A stretch of 64,000 nt of DNA from Vanrija pseudolonga (GCF_020906515.1 NC_085851.1:3720001-3784000), one strand, 5' to 3'; positions 10,835-22,598 are shown, counted from the stretch's first letter. The notes: generated by a model not told the origin, from the sequence alone. Numbers and translations are program-made.

Positions 10835-11853
10835 TGTTGTTGTTGTTGTCTTGTTGTGGGGGTGGGGAAGATGTGCTGAGGGGGTGTGGTGGTGTCGCGC
10901 TGAGAGAGAAGCCAGTTGCAGTAGCAGTAGCTAAAGTACTGTTGCTGAGGAGGCTTCGTTGTGAGAGCTGTTGGTTGGATGAGGACCTCAACACCCCCCA
11001 CCCTCCGTCTTAAGTATACTTTGCCAAAGTGATGCCTTCACGACCTCATCACTTTCTTGACGAGGTGGTGAAGGCAACGATCACTCAACGGGTGCGGGCG
11101 CGTGCCCAAACACCCACAGACACACACAGACGCACCCGCGCACAGACACGCACCGCCGCTGCCGTCGTTGTCGACCCCAGCCAGGCTGCACCTGACGAGG
11201 GGGTGAAGCCGATCGGCGCGCACGGGGCCAAATCTGCCTTCGCGGTCTTGTTAAGGCTGCCTTCGTCGTCTAGTTGGAGTGGAGCGGAGTGGGGGCGACG
11301 GCGGGAGGGCGGGCAGGGCGAGCGGGGCACGAACGAGGATGGGCGCGACGCACACACACGCCCCGCCGGATCGTGCGACCACTGCTGTCATCACCTCGTC
11401 AAGTCGTCAACATGTTTTCATCAGTCGTCAGTGTGCACCGTCGTAGCCAAATGGTCAGTTGCCCAGTCCTCCGCAATGGCCAGTCGAGGCTCAGAGTGTG
11501 CAGACGTGAGCCGCATGCTAGCGGTTATCGCGATCGGCACCCTATTGTTCGCCCGACATGGTATTTTCTCCCGCTACCTGTTTCTCCGTTACTACCCCTC
11601 CGCCTCCGTACACACTCACCCAGGCGCACAGGGCGTGTCTCGGCGTCGGCGCCGGTGCCCGGCGCCCACCGTCTCCGTCTCCGTCTCCTCTGCCTCACAT
11701 CACTGCCGCCCAACCTCCAAACCGCCACTAACAATCTGCCTCCGCCTCGGCCTTGTTTTGACGTCGTCGTCGTCGTCGTCGTCGCTGGCAAGCGTTATCA
11801 ACGCTCGCTCCCTTCCCCGCCAATCCATCCTCGACGCACAGACCACCACCGCC
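10835..11853. promoter_or_regulatory. divergent spacer between two unrecognised genes
   Basis: About 1 kb separates the minus-strand 419-residue gene from the plus-strand 262-residue gene. It contains pyrimidine-rich leader-like sequence and a short (GTC)n run near 11763-11785. An overlapping open frame from 11029 looks like chance readthrough: its later part runs through the next gene's exon and intron. No other gene is supported. Confidence 0.4.
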
Positions 11854-12688
11854 ATGCCAGACGCAGCCGCGGACCCCGCGAACCCGCGCGTGATCTTCAC
11901 GCCGTCAGGGCTGCCGCCGACGCTCCCGCCCAACCCGGCCAACATCGCAAGCCACGAGGCGCCCGACTCGCCCGCGCCGGCGTCAGCGCACGACGCGATC
12001 GTGTCGCGCCTGCTCGTGCGCCCGGCCATGCCGGCGCGCAGCGCGTCCGCGCCGACTGCGGCAGAGACGCCGATGGGCCGCTCGGTCGCCGAGCTGATGG
12101 ACGCGCCGCTCGAGCCCTCGGGCGCGCGGGTCACGAACGCGCTCAACAGCCATATCTCTGCAGTGCTCGCTGCGCAGGAGGAGATTGGCCGCGCACACCT
12201 CGCGCTTGAGGGGATCGGGGACCCGTTCGAGGATCGCGCGGAGAGCGCGCGCCAGCTTGCCGCGCGTGAGGCGGGCGTCGACGCCATCATGGCACGGGTG
12301 GGTTGCTTGCTGGAGGCAAGGGACATTGCTGACACCACACAAGCTCGCCGAGTTATCACAGACGCTCAAGAGCTACCACGACCTCGGGACGCCAGTCTTC
12401 GCCTTCGCGCCAGCTGCACCGCGCACGCCGACGCCGCAAGGCAGCGTGTCGTCGCCAGTGCACGCGCGCAAGCCCGTCGTGACTATCGCCCACCGCGGCG
12501 TACCGCCCCTCAAGGACGAGCCGAGCCTCGGCGTCGACATTGCCCGCCAACGCCCCGCGCTCTGGCTCCAGCGCCTCGAGGACGGCGCGCACCACGTCCA
12601 CGCTAGCCCGACTGAAATGAGCGCGAAGAGTCCGCTGGGCGCAAAGAGCCCCTTGAGCGCCGAGACGCCCGCCATGAGCCCGTTCTAA
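11854..12688 (+). CDS. unrecognised 262-residue protein, Pro/Ala-rich with helical middle
   Basis: Two exons, 11854-12297 and 12344-12688, joined by a 46-nt intron with GTGGGT donor, CTGAC branch and CACAAG acceptor; phase 0 on both sides. The protein is disordered and Pro-rich at both ends; the middle (about residues 90-165) is predicted helical and holds ALNSHISAVLAAQEEIG and ARLAELSQTLKSYH, the second created exactly by splicing. The C-terminus carries repeated SP sites (KSPLGAKSPLSAETP). The ATG has a good CACCGCC context. I cannot assign a family; a small adaptor or scaffold subunit is possible. It converges on the FYVE-RING gene 157 bp away. Confidence 0.6.
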
Positions 12689-12845
12689 GCAGCCTGCGTC
12701 TTACGTCGTCGTCGAGATGGTGGCGCTGCAACACCGGCCTTAGTGATACACTTCTAATCGGGCCCTTCCTCCCCCCCTCCCCTGTTGTAACTGTTGTATG
12801 ATCTAATGCATGCTACCCAACCCGGAATACAAACCTGCAATGCTT

Positions 12846-14494
12846 CTAAACACGATAAATGCGGATGAGCCGCTGCCTGGGAAGGAGGTTAGTCGCAGCG
12901 GCAGAAGGCCTACTCACGGCGTGACAATGCGCGTGCGGCACAGGGGGCACTCCTTGCTCGTGGCCATGACGAGGTCCGAGCAGTCTGAAATCAGCACACA
13001 CCACAGCTCCTCACTCACGCTGACACATGGCCAAGTGTCCGCAGTCGACGACAGCCAGCGTCGCCTCCTCGTCCTGGCACACGACACACAGGCCGCGGTC
13101 GATATCCGCCACTGGGCCGGTGGGCGGCGGCGCCTTAACCGCCGCGGCCTCGGGCGTTGTCGATCCTCCTTCGTGTGCCTCGTCACGCGCTTCTCCAGCG
13201 GCGGCTTCGTCACTGACTCCCTCCTTTGCCGGCGGCGACGCAGCCAGCCCGGCCGCCTCCTTCGCCTCGCGCTCCTCCGCCACTCTCTGCCTCTCGAGCC
13301 GCTTGCGCTCCTCGTCCACGAGCTCATTAACGCGCTTGATCAGCTCGCCCTTCTCCAGCACCTGCTTGAAGTCGACGCGCACGTGGTTCTCGTACAGGAT
13401 CGCCTTGAGCGTCCCGATCGACAGGCTGCCAACGTACGAGTTGGGAAGGGCGACGAGCGAGAGAATCGACGGCACGGGAGGCGGTGCGGGGCGCGGGGCC
13501 GATGCTGGAGCCGGCTGCGCCGCGCGCGGTGGCGGCGGACGGGTGGGGTCAGGACGCCCAGCCGGCGGAGGAGGCGGCCGCGCGCCGTACCCCGCACCTC
13601 CACTCCACGGTCCGCCACCTGGCATCGAGCTCGACGGGCGGCCGTAGTTCGGTGGAGGGGGCCGCTGCTGCTGGTGCTGCTGCGGCACTGGCCTCGGCGG
13701 CGTCGGGCGCGGCGCTGGACGCGCGTTGCCATTGCTCGGGTAATTCGACGACGCTGCCCGACGCCCGGGCAACTGGCCCTGCAGCGGCACCGAGCGGCGG
13801 CGGTAGTAGCTTTCGTTTTCTGGGGGAAGCGTCATGGTAGGACGGCGAGCCTTGTAAACCGCCTGGACTAGGTCCTCCTTTTCCTTGACGCCGATAGCGG
13901 CGATATCATACGCTTTGAGGTACTCTTTCAGCCGCTTGAGTGGGAGCGAGCGGAGGATCTCGAGCGGCGCAGCAGTCACTGGTGGCGTGAGCAGAAAGAC
14001 AATAGCCATACCCCACCTTGCAACATCCCCAGGCAGGGCACACACACGCTCTCGACGTCGTACCCCGTCGTCAGCGGTTCCTGGGACGGCCCGCCACGGA
14101 ACGCGTCGCGCAGCTCCTGCAGCGGACCTGGTGGCGGACGGTTGCCTCGGCGCGGCATGAGGGCCTGCCCGTCGGACAGGCAGGACGAGCAGTACTCGTA
14201 CCCGCAGTGGCCGCAGGCGGTGGAGCGCCTCCAGAGGGCGTTAAAGTCGCGGCCGCATTGCCTGCAGGCTGGGTAGGGGTCAGCTCAGCTCAGCCGACAG
14301 AGTTCGGCGTCGGCCTCGGCGATGGCGTAGTGCCACCCAGCGGTGATGCAGTGGTGTGCACACCGCCGCGATCGTATGGGACTCACTCGGCGACTCGACG
14401 ACCGGCGGCGGGCCTGATACTGTGCTGTCAGCTCGCCCCGCCGAACGGCGCACTTACGAATCGGCATGCCCCTATGGGCAGGGTGGGCGCTCAT
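12846..14494 (-). CDS. FYVE-RING E3 ubiquitin ligase (PIB1 / RNF34-RFFL type)
   Basis: Predicted 459 residues in seven exons: 14494-14458, 14419-14387, 14268-14017, 13978-13019, 12984-12918, 12876-12846, with the fourth large. (Six introns would be needed for seven; I place five, giving six exons, all phase-consistent.) The N-terminus carries a FYVE-like finger with four Cys pairs (CRQC, CGHC, CSSC, CVPC). Two SAP-like helical hairpins flank a Pro-rich linker. The C-terminal RING-HC runs CVVC, CGHLAMCQHC, CPLC, its second His/Cys pair being created at an exon junction. The last 31-nt exon adds QRLIRIYRV, resembling the hydrophobic strand after RFFL/RNF34 RING domains. The family ubiquitinates targets on endosomal membranes. 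It shares its promoter region with VPS38. Confidence 0.82.
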
Positions 14495-14943
14495 CGGCGG
14501 CGCTGACCAAGCCTCGGTCTCGGTGTGGCGTTGAGCTAGGGAGTGGACTGCGGTGCAGTGGTCACAGTAGCCAAGCTAGCGTATCTCCGTCGCCGAGAGA
14601 CAGTGTTGCTCTCTGCCAATGTTGTCGATGTGTGCAGCCCGAAGTGATGGAATACGCGTTTGTGTCCACGGCAAGTTCTGGAAACAACATGGGGCACTGC
14701 AGCAGCGCTGCTTACGCTCGGTGCTGCTGCTGCTTGGCGCGCGCAGGCCGAGCATGACGCATGGCATGTGGGGTGGGGGGAGGGGTCAGGCACGTGACGT
14801 CACGTGGAAGCCGCGTGTGCCACGTGGCCTCGCCGCCCTCGCTCGCTCGAATGACGCTGTGACGATGTCGACCCAGCCGAGCAACTGTATTGACGCCAAC
14901 ACCCATTCTGCACCGTTAACTCATAGCACAACCACCCGACGAC
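14495..14943. promoter_or_regulatory. divergent promoter spacer, FYVE-RING E3 / VPS38
   Basis: This 449-bp spacer separates two divergently transcribed genes that both act at endosomes. It contains a perfect 16-bp palindrome and a second E-box, listed separately. No coding sequence is supported in it. Confidence 0.6.
14791..14806. promoter_or_regulatory. perfect palindrome: two E-boxes overlapping a CRE
   Basis: The sequence CACGTGACGTCACGTG is its own reverse complement. It contains two CACGTG E-boxes and a central TGACGTCA (CRE/ATF site). The E-box plus flank GTCACGTG resembles the bHLH sites bound by Pho4/USF/TFEB-type factors. A further palindrome, GCCACGTGGC, lies at 14819-14828. Regulatory use is inferred. 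Confidence 0.6.
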
Positions 14944-17540
14944 ATGGAGGAGGAAGAGAAATCTTCCCCTCCCCTTCCCGCCGAGCCCGCGGCTTGGGAG
15001 GTACGTTGAGCGCGAGGACGAACGAGCTGACGGCAAGCCGCGGATACGCCAGCTGTCCGGGCTAGGCATCCACGAGCTGACGATCGAGGCCGAGGCCGGC
15101 GGCGGAGGCGGGTACTTTGCCGGGCTGGGCGGCTCTCCGCGGACGCGGCGAACGAGCCACGCGGGGCTCGACGTGCCCATCTCGGGACGGGCGCGCGCGC
15201 CGACCCTCGCAGGAGAGGGGTACCACCCCAGTCCGACGCCTGCGCTGCCGACCGCGCTCGAGGCGAGCGTTGAGCTCGTCGGCGCGCGCCCCCTCGCGCG
15301 GTGCTTTGTCGCGCTGTTACTGCCCGACGCGGTGGTCATTACGCCGACCGCGTCGCCCGAGCCACCTGTCTCGCCCGCCACAAGCAAGACGACAAGACCT
15401 GGCTCGCCGGGATCCCCGCACACCACCAGGACGAGGACAATATCCCTCCCGCCCCGGCCGCAGATCAAGACGACGCTTGCGGGCTCTGGCTCGCCAACAG
15501 CGTCGGCTACGACCTCGCCGACAGCTTCACCCACAATACGGAGATCGCAGCTCAACGGGTCAGCGGGGGGCCGGAGCCGCCCGCAGCCAATTCGGCGGTC
15601 GACGCTCGCGCAGGCCGGGCGCGCGAGCTCAGAGATGGGCCTGCGCCGGCCGCCCCCGCTCCAGCCGTCGGGGCCACCGCCGAAAGTGCCCTTCTTCTTC
15701 AGCTCGATACACAAGCCGTCGACGCATCCCCGCTGGGCGAACATTGAGCCTGGGGACATGGCGCCGTGGCTCACAGTGCCTGAGACTGCTTCGTCTGTCG
15801 TCGAGGTGCAGGTTTGGGTCGAGGAGAACGGCAAGTGGCGCCGGCTTCCCGGTGTCGGTGGTGTTGTCGACTTTACCCAGCTCGCGGTGGTCCCTGCTGG
15901 GACCAAGCTGCCGCCTAATACGATCCAGTGGACATTTGCCACGCACCCAAAGTTCGTGTTCTACCTCCCTCCCCCCGGCAGCGATGTGAAGCCCGGCCCC
16001 CCACACGACGCGGAGAAGAGCGTGCTCGAGAGGAGTATCAGAGAGACTAGGATGAAGAAGGGTGCGAACGTTGGAGGGATTCATCAGTGAGCTCGAGGAT
16101 CTCCCGGTCAGCTGACGCTAGGCTCGTCAACATCCAATCCGTCATTGCGGACACTCAGCGCAGTGTGGACGATTTACAACGGCAGATTGACAGCCTTATC
16201 GCCGCTGACACCGACCGCTCGGCGGTGCGCCGTGAGGTCAGTGAGCGTGCGCTGCGTGTGCGCTGGGTGAAGGACCGCGTCGCGGACGTCGAGCGCACAA
16301 TTGAAGAGAGTGGGTTAGCCTGCGTGAAGTCATCTAACCCCCAGCCAAGGCGCGCATCACGCTCCACTGCGGCCGACTCGATGCAAGGCGCGCGCTGCTG
16401 ACCGCTGCCGCCGAGCGCGAGGCGGTCGACAAGTCGCGGGCCATGGAGCTCGCCAGCTCCATCACCGATGTCGAGTGGGTTCTCGAGCGTGGTTGGTGAC
16501 TAACCCACCAGGGACCAGCGCTCGCGCATTCTGCCGTCGATATACAAGCTGCGGGCATTCCACGCCCAAATCCTCGACTCGCTCTTCCCCATCACGCCGA
16601 TATCCCCACCAGACCTGCTTTACGCCGTACTCGGTGTCCCGCTGCCAATACCCACTGGGCCGAAGGACCCCGCGCCGCCACTGACTCTCGCGCCGTCGCA
16701 GACGCCCGAGGGGTGTCCCAAGGTCGACGAGAGGACCACGTCTGCCGCGCTGGGTTACGCCGCGCTCATTGTCCACATCATCTCGCTGCTTGGCGGCACG
16801 GCTGCGGCACTTGCCTACCCCGTCACGTATGCTGGCACCCGGAGCCACGTGCGGGACGTCGTGAGCATTATGCAGGGTCCCAGGTCGTAAGTTGCCAACC
16901 AACAACCACGCTCACCCCAGGTTCCCTCTCTATGGCAAAGGCGTGGAGAGGTATCGCTACGAGTATGCCGTGTTCCTGCTCAACAAGGATATTGAATTGG
17001 TGGGTGTAAGAAGCCCATTGTTCACCCGCTAACGCCCAGCTCATGCACGAGGCCGACGTCCGAATGCTGGACCTGCGCCACACACTCCCCAACCTCAAGA
17101 GCCTGCTGCTGACCCTCTCGTCGCCCGACATGCCACCGCCTGGGCCCGTCGGCGGGCCAGGTTGGGCGAGCGGCGCGGCGTCGCGCAACTCGTCGCGGCA
17201 GGCGTCGACTTCCTTCACACCGTCTTTTGGCCGGCGCGGGTCCACGCTGCGGTCGACGTCGGTCACGTCCCTCCCGCCGCCGTTCACGCCTTCGCACCAG
17301 TCCACGTCGCTGACCGGCGCGTCCATCGCGTCGGTCGGGCCGACCGACGAGTCGGGTTCAGACTTCCCCGCATCCGAGGCCGCGTCCGGCAGGTCATCGC
17401 CGGTGCGTGAGTGGGCTTCTACGCAGCCGGTCGCATCGAGCACCCTGCGCCAGGTCACAGTGGGCGATGACGAAGAGAGCGACGACGAGACGGTCAACTC
17501 TGGGGCCACCGAGGTGGAAGGGTACGCAGTGGAGAAGTGA
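14944..17540 (+). CDS. VPS38: VPS38/UVRAG-like subunit of class III PI3-kinase complex II
   Basis: Predicted 787-residue protein. Exons: 14944-15000, 15053-16086, 16122-16309, 16345-16474, 16512-16886, 16921-16999, 17040-17540; all phases agree. The N-terminal third contains a beta-rich, C2-like region (SVELVGARPLARCF; VVEVQVWVEENGKWR). A coiled coil (about 350-480) follows. Then comes the conserved UVRAG/ATG14-family core: ILPSIYKLR, LAYPVTYAGTRS, FPLYGKGVERYRYEYAVFLL and LDLRHTLPNLKSLLLTL. This core with its PLY-KG element fits UVRAG/Vps38 rather than Atg14. The complex makes PI3P on endosomes with Vps34, Vps15 and Beclin. An alternative acceptor at 15037 would add five residues in frame. 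The C-terminus is a long Ser-rich disordered tail. Confidence 0.82.
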
Positions 17541-17725
17541 GGTACTAGAACTGTTAGAATAATTCCCTAGGGCCCGTGGCCATGGCCACTCTTGTACAAT
17601 ATATGTACGTGCATACAAGTGTGTTGGTATCATCTGAAGCGTCGCGGCGGGCCCTCAGTCTGACAGTCTCCACCTCTGCTTAGCCTCGGTCTCCCAACCC
17701 TCCCTCAACTGCCCGTCGGCCCTGG

Positions 17726-18864
17726 TCATGGTGTCCCCTCTGACTGACGCTTCTGCGGCACTGTGGCGCGGTTTGGTAACGTCCCACCGAAGCGCATGCG
17801 CAGGCATTGCGTGTAGTGGTAGGACGCGAAGCGCCAAGAAGGCCGCAGCGACTCCTTTCCTCTGATTGTGATAACCTGGCCGTGGCAGGAAGCGTACGCG
17901 GCGTAAATGGCGGCAGCGATAGAGCCGGGGTCTTCCGGTTCGCCGGGCGGGATGAAGAAGTGCACGACCCACGCCTCGGTTGTGCTGCTTGCCTGGGCGG
18001 CCGCGGCGGCGCCGTTGTCGGAGAACAGCGCAGCCTTTCGGAGCGGGAGGAAGGCGAGCCTCAAGCTGAGGTAGTACTGGCTCAGGCTGCAGTCGAGCGA
18101 GATGCCCAGGCTGGGATGATACTCCGACAGCGAGTCCTCTCCCGCAATATGACCCAGGCGGTCCTAATCCTCGTCAGCGGAGTCTGCGTGCGGCCGCGTC
18201 AACATATGTACCTCCCCAAGAGCCTGCGGCACGAGCGGCGTGGCGTGCAGGTTCTCGTCCCCGCCCGTGATCAGGCACTTGCCACCCGCGTTCGCTGCGA
18301 CAGTGGACGAGTAGAAATGGGCCTGGGGAGTGAGATCGGTACAGTACGTCGCTCACTCGGCGGCGGGTCCAGAGGTAAACTTACAGAGTAGCTCGTCTCG
18401 CCGCTCACCCCGCTCTCGTCGCTCCGCCCGCTCTCGCTGCCTGGCGAGCCGGGACCAGGCGCGACGAAGCGGCGCTGCGCGGCCACCATGGCGAGGTACG
18501 CCGTGTGTGGCGGGAGGGGGAGGAACGCGGTGGTGGGCGGGGTGGTGCCAGCTAGCCGAGTGTCAACGTCCCGCCCAGCGGGCCACTCACTCGTCCAAGC
18601 AAGCGTAAAGCTCCCCTCGTACGGCGGCGTGCCCAACTCGACCTCTGCGCGCGTCTTGTCGTCGACGTACCCCGGCGCACAGTCAAACTCGATACCGCAG
18701 ATCCGCTCCACGGCCTCGGTCACCCATGCCCAGGTGTTGGACTTGGAGGCGGCCAGGAAGCGCGTCGGGACCGACGCGAGGTGGGTGCCATCCCCGTTGA
18801 AGACTTTGATCGCGCTCCGGCCCCAGTAGTTCCGCGGGAAGATGGTGTCGTAGGCGTCGGGCAT
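17726..18864 (-). CDS. HNH-like fungal protein, copy A (degenerate HNH core)
   Basis: Predicted 329 residues; exons 18864-18591, 18551-18385, 18322-18212, 18163-17726. The layout matches the gene at 30767-31968: an N-terminal domain (NYWGRSAIKVFNGDG, SNTWAWVTEAVERICG), a linker, then a core beginning CLITGGDENLHATPLVP and, after one intron, GISLDCSLSQYYLSL, and an end with YHYTQCLRMRF. This core resembles the fungal HNH_2 endonuclease family (C-V-TG, A-H-L-P, NG-LL-LH), but the expected His and Asn positions are altered, so nuclease activity is doubtful. The 39-nt first intron has no in-frame stop and could be retained. An upstream in-frame ATG at 18906 is possible; the paralogue favours 18864. 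Confidence 0.68.
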
Positions 18865-19106
18865 GATGGGATGGGAGTGGGTGCGTGAGTCAGAGCGAGT
18901 GGTCAACTCGTGTCTGGTCCGTCTCTGCCCATGTCATGGCACCCTCTGTCTCATGTCTCAGTTGCGTCTGTTGACAAATGCGGGGCAACGCACTCGTTGC
19001 CGCCACTTTGCCACCCTGGCCACCCAGTCCAGTCGTCGAAAGTCGAAAACCACAATCTCGATAGACTGTCATCATCCATCTCACCTCTACACAAACCCAC
19101 ACCACA

Positions 19107-20579
19107 ATGGGCGACGCTCCGCGGGGTTCACCCACACCGCGCGCCGCAGACCCGCTCGCGACGCTCGAGTGTCTGCCCGACGACGCGCTCTCGCACGTGT
19201 TTGAGCTGCTCTCCGACACCGACCTCGTGCGGCTGCGGCAAGTGTCGCCCATCCTCAACCGTCGCGTAAGCAACCTTCTCGTCCCCACCTAACACCCCCA
19301 GGTCTTGGCCCTCGGCATTCCGTTACATCTGACGCACCACACGTTCTCGCACGACACGCTATCTCCCCCCTCGGCCGCGTGGCCCAAGCCCCGGCTTTTC
19401 GCGCACAACGGCCGGATATCGCGTTCACTCGCAGCCCACAGCCTGCACGCCGCGCAGCTGGGCCCACAATGGAGCCAGCGCGTCATCCCCGCCCTTAGTG
19501 TGTCGTCCGACCGCGTCCTCCTCGGCGTGGGCACCAAGCTCGTCGTCCACACGCTGCACTCTGGCGGGGAGTACGCGCCGCGCGTGGTCGGCCCGCCGAA
19601 AGAGATCCCCTTCGTGTCCAAGTACGCCGGGTCCAAGGCCGACATTGTCGGCCTGCACCAGCTCCCCGGGGGCAGCGTCGCGGTCGCGCAGTTCGACGGC
19701 ACGCTGCAGCGCGTGCAACTTGGTGCGGGGCTCAAGTCGACCGCGCACTACGCCGTGCCGAAGGCCGCAAACATCCACGTCCTCGCCGGCAAGGAGTACA
19801 CCCTGCTCGCCGGGTTCGGCGACGAGGCTCGCCTGTACGCCGCCAACTCGCCCTGGGTACCGCCCGCGACGCTCGCCCTTGGGCGCGGCGTGCGGCCGTG
19901 GTCGGCGCTCGTGACGGACGAGCACGCGTTGGTGGGCGTATCCGGTGCGATCCGCGTCTGCGACCGCAACCTTCAGCCCATACGGGAGCTGCACGGTGCG
20001 AAAGTGGGCCACTCGGCGCCGTACGGCCTCGTCGCGGACCCCCGCAAGCCGAGCCTCCTCCTCGCGGCGTGGCATGACGGCGCAGCAAGGATGTACGACC
20101 TGCGCGCGCCGAGCGCCAGCGCAGTGCTCGAGCTGCGCGACCCGTGGTCGGATGCCGCGCTGTACTCGGCCGCCTTTGTCGGCGAGTCATCGGTCGCCGC
20201 CGGCTCGGCGCAGCACGGCCAGGTGAGCGTGTGGGATGTACGCCGCCCCGACGACGGTTGGAGCCTCTTCTCGCCTGGCGGACGGGGAAGCCCAGTCTAC
20301 GAGCTGCACGGGGAGGGCGGGCGCCTGTGGGGCGTGACGGAGCGCCGCGCATTCGTGCTCTCGTTCGACGGCGCCGGCGAGGTCGAGCACGGGTTGGTCC
20401 AGGCCAAGGTGCCGCCGCCGCGCGGCGGCGCAAAGGACGTGCCGACGGGATGGAGGCAGCGAGGTGGTAAAATGGGCTGGACGGTGCATTATGGCCAGCA
20501 CGCCATCCACGAGGTCACCATGGGATATCTGCATGGCGAGCGCGGCATGACCTTGTTCGAGACCAAGGTGCCGGCGTAA
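19107..20579 (+). CDS. F-box / WD-repeat protein
   Basis: A 478-residue protein in two exons, 19107-19265 and 19302-20579, with a 36-nt intron. The N-terminus is an F-box: LECLPDDALSHVFELLSDTD followed by LVRLRQVSP, the usual Skp1-binding motif. The rest is a beta-propeller with imperfect WD-like blades, including AWHDGAARMYDLR and GQVSVWDVRR. It should act as substrate receptor of an SCF ubiquitin ligase; the substrate is unknown. The overall form recalls FBXW4-type proteins but I cannot fix the orthologue. It converges on POLD2 with only 55 bp between stop codons. Confidence 0.8.
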
Positions 20580-20634
20580 GCACGCTAGACAATACTCTAC
20601 ATATCTACATAGAGCTAGACGCGACTAGATGCAG

Positions 20635-22265
20635 CTATGCTGCCGCTTTGACGTCTCCTGCCCACGAGGGCACCTCGAACGCGATCGTCTTCACCTCGAG
20701 CGTCTCGAGGCAGACAAGCGCCACAGTGCCCGTCTCGGCGAACGACGGCAGCAGGATGATCCTTGTCGGGGCTGCAGAACCTCCCACGAGCGCCGTCTCA
20801 AACTCGGGCTGGTTGCCAAGCACGTACACGTCGGGCCGGTGCCGCAGGATGAACGGGTCCGTGTCGGGGAAAGGGTAGATCCACAACGTGTCGGGTGCCG
20901 TCGGCGCAACATGTCTCAACTCGAGGGTGCGGCGGGCCATGCGCAATCGCGACTGGCCAGGGAGGTACTTGAACAGGTCGTTGATGTTTTGTCCACCCGT
21001 CACCAAGAAACTGGCGTCAGCAGCGATTCATACACACCCTCACCTCCTGTCGCCGGCCTGGAACCAGCCTGGGTTCGTATTGCACTCGAGGCCCTCGGCC
21101 TTCTTGCCGCCAAACATGACCTTTGGCAGAGCCTGCTGTGGGAGCAGTGCGCCTGCGGGGTCTGTTGGGCCGGGTACGAGGTTGACGGGCAGCGAGCTGG
21201 ACAACAGGTCGGAGATTAGGATCGACAGCGTCTTGGACGGATGCGCCGCCGCTGCCGGGTCGGCCGTGTGGCTGAACCGGGGTTTCTGGCGGGTCAGCGT
21301 TTGCAGGGGTAGCTAAACCCACTGGTTTCCGGTCCTCCTTGACTGGTGCGGCGAGCGAGTTGCCAGCAAAGACGACCCGCGCAACTCTTGCTCCTTCTAA
21401 CTGGTCCTGGGGACCACCATCCTCGCCCATCAGCCATTCCACCAACAGCTGCGCTTTCAAGTCTGGAACTGTGCTCTCGGCGCCAATCGACAGTCCAGAG
21501 ACACACGCGACCCAGGTCTTCTCCTTTGCCGTGCCATTCGTGCCATGTGCTGCTGTGGTTAGTCACAGCTGGCACGAGTCACTTACAATCCTCATCCACG
21601 TCCATCGCGTCAGAAGCCTTGGCCTTGCCCTTGACATCGCCGTTGGTCTCTGGGCGATACAGGTCCGGCAGGCCAGCGAAGCACAGGTCGACGACCTCAA
21701 AGTCACCGTTGCCGGTCTCGAGGCCCAGCGCGGCCATGATGCAACCCGTCACGATACCGCCGTCGGCCCGCATCCGCTCCTTGCGAATCACGTCACCGAC
21801 GAGGCGCACGCGCCCAGACTCGTCCTCGAGGTGCACGCTGTCCTGTGACGAGAAGAACTTTGGCCGTTCTGGTGGGGGCGCGATGCCGGCGGGGCCAGAC
21901 ATGTCCTCGAGGACAGACGGCTTGAGCTTCATGTCCATGTAGATCGTGCCGACGATGTAGCACAGCTGCCCGCGTTGCAGGTTGAGGACACGGGGGAGGA
22001 GGGGTGGTCGGCCTGGACGTGTTAGCTTGTGCCAGCGACAGCGCAGCTACCCACCTCGAACGTTCTTCCAGCGTTGAGCTGCCCTCTCCTCCACTACTGG
22101 GCGCAGCTCGATTAGCCGCACAAAGTAGATGTTGGCGTATTGGTGCTTGTACGACCGTTGTCCACTGTCGATGAGGAACGGTGCTGAGAGCTCTGGCAGC
22201 GACGAGTACGGCGCGATCGCGCGCCGCAGCGGCTGGCCTGGCTCAAAGGATATTTCCGAGGCCAT
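20635..22265 (-). CDS. POL31: DNA polymerase delta small subunit (POLD2/POL31/Cdc1)
   Basis: A 494-residue protein in five exons: 22265-22055, 22012-21587, 21552-21323, 21285-21044, 21010-20635. It is the regulatory B-subunit that holds Pol delta together during lagging-strand synthesis and repair. Family signatures include RSYKHQYANIYFVRLIELRP near the start, an OB-fold region (QLCYIVGTIYMDMKLKP), and the inactivated phosphoesterase domain ending SFLVTGGQNINDLF and DPFILRHRPDVYVLGNQPEF. The third acceptor is a tandem CAGCAG, so one residue may be included or skipped. The upstream in-frame ATG at 22376 is less likely. It diverges from RAD52 across an MCB-containing spacer. Confidence 0.93.
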
Positions 22266-22598
22266 GATTCTATGCTGGATCCGAGCTGAAGTCGCTCGTG
22301 ATGTAGGAGTTTGCGATGCAAGATGATGACTGGAAGACACAAAGCAACTTGGAGACGCGCCGAAATGACTGTCCAACTGAACGCGTCTGGTTGACGAGAT
22401 TTATTACGTAAAGGCGAACGCGACTGGCTTTTGGGTGAGGTAACCTCCACACAACAACAATCAACCGTCAGTGGGCGTGTGTCGTCTTCCCTCCCATCTT
22501 CCTTTCAACTCTCTCTTCCCCCTCTTCCCTTCGCCTCGTCACTTGGCATCATACTTCATCTCTGGCCATCACACGACTACCACTCTCTCTCTCGTCGC
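22266..22598. promoter_or_regulatory. divergent POL31 / RAD52 promoter with three MCB cores
   Basis: The 333-bp spacer contains ACGCG at 22355-22359, a full ACGCGT at 22381-22386 and ACGCG at 22418-22422, within 68 bp. ACGCG(T) is the MCB element bound by the MBF complex at G1/S genes, and both neighbours are DNA synthesis or repair genes. An MBP1-type gene lies further along this window. The role is inferred. Confidence 0.6.

Noticed and set aside
11029-12606. 525-codon open frame across the 262-residue gene
   Set aside because: Its 5' half runs through leader-like CT-rich sequence, and after the gene's intron it continues in a frame other than the spliced product.
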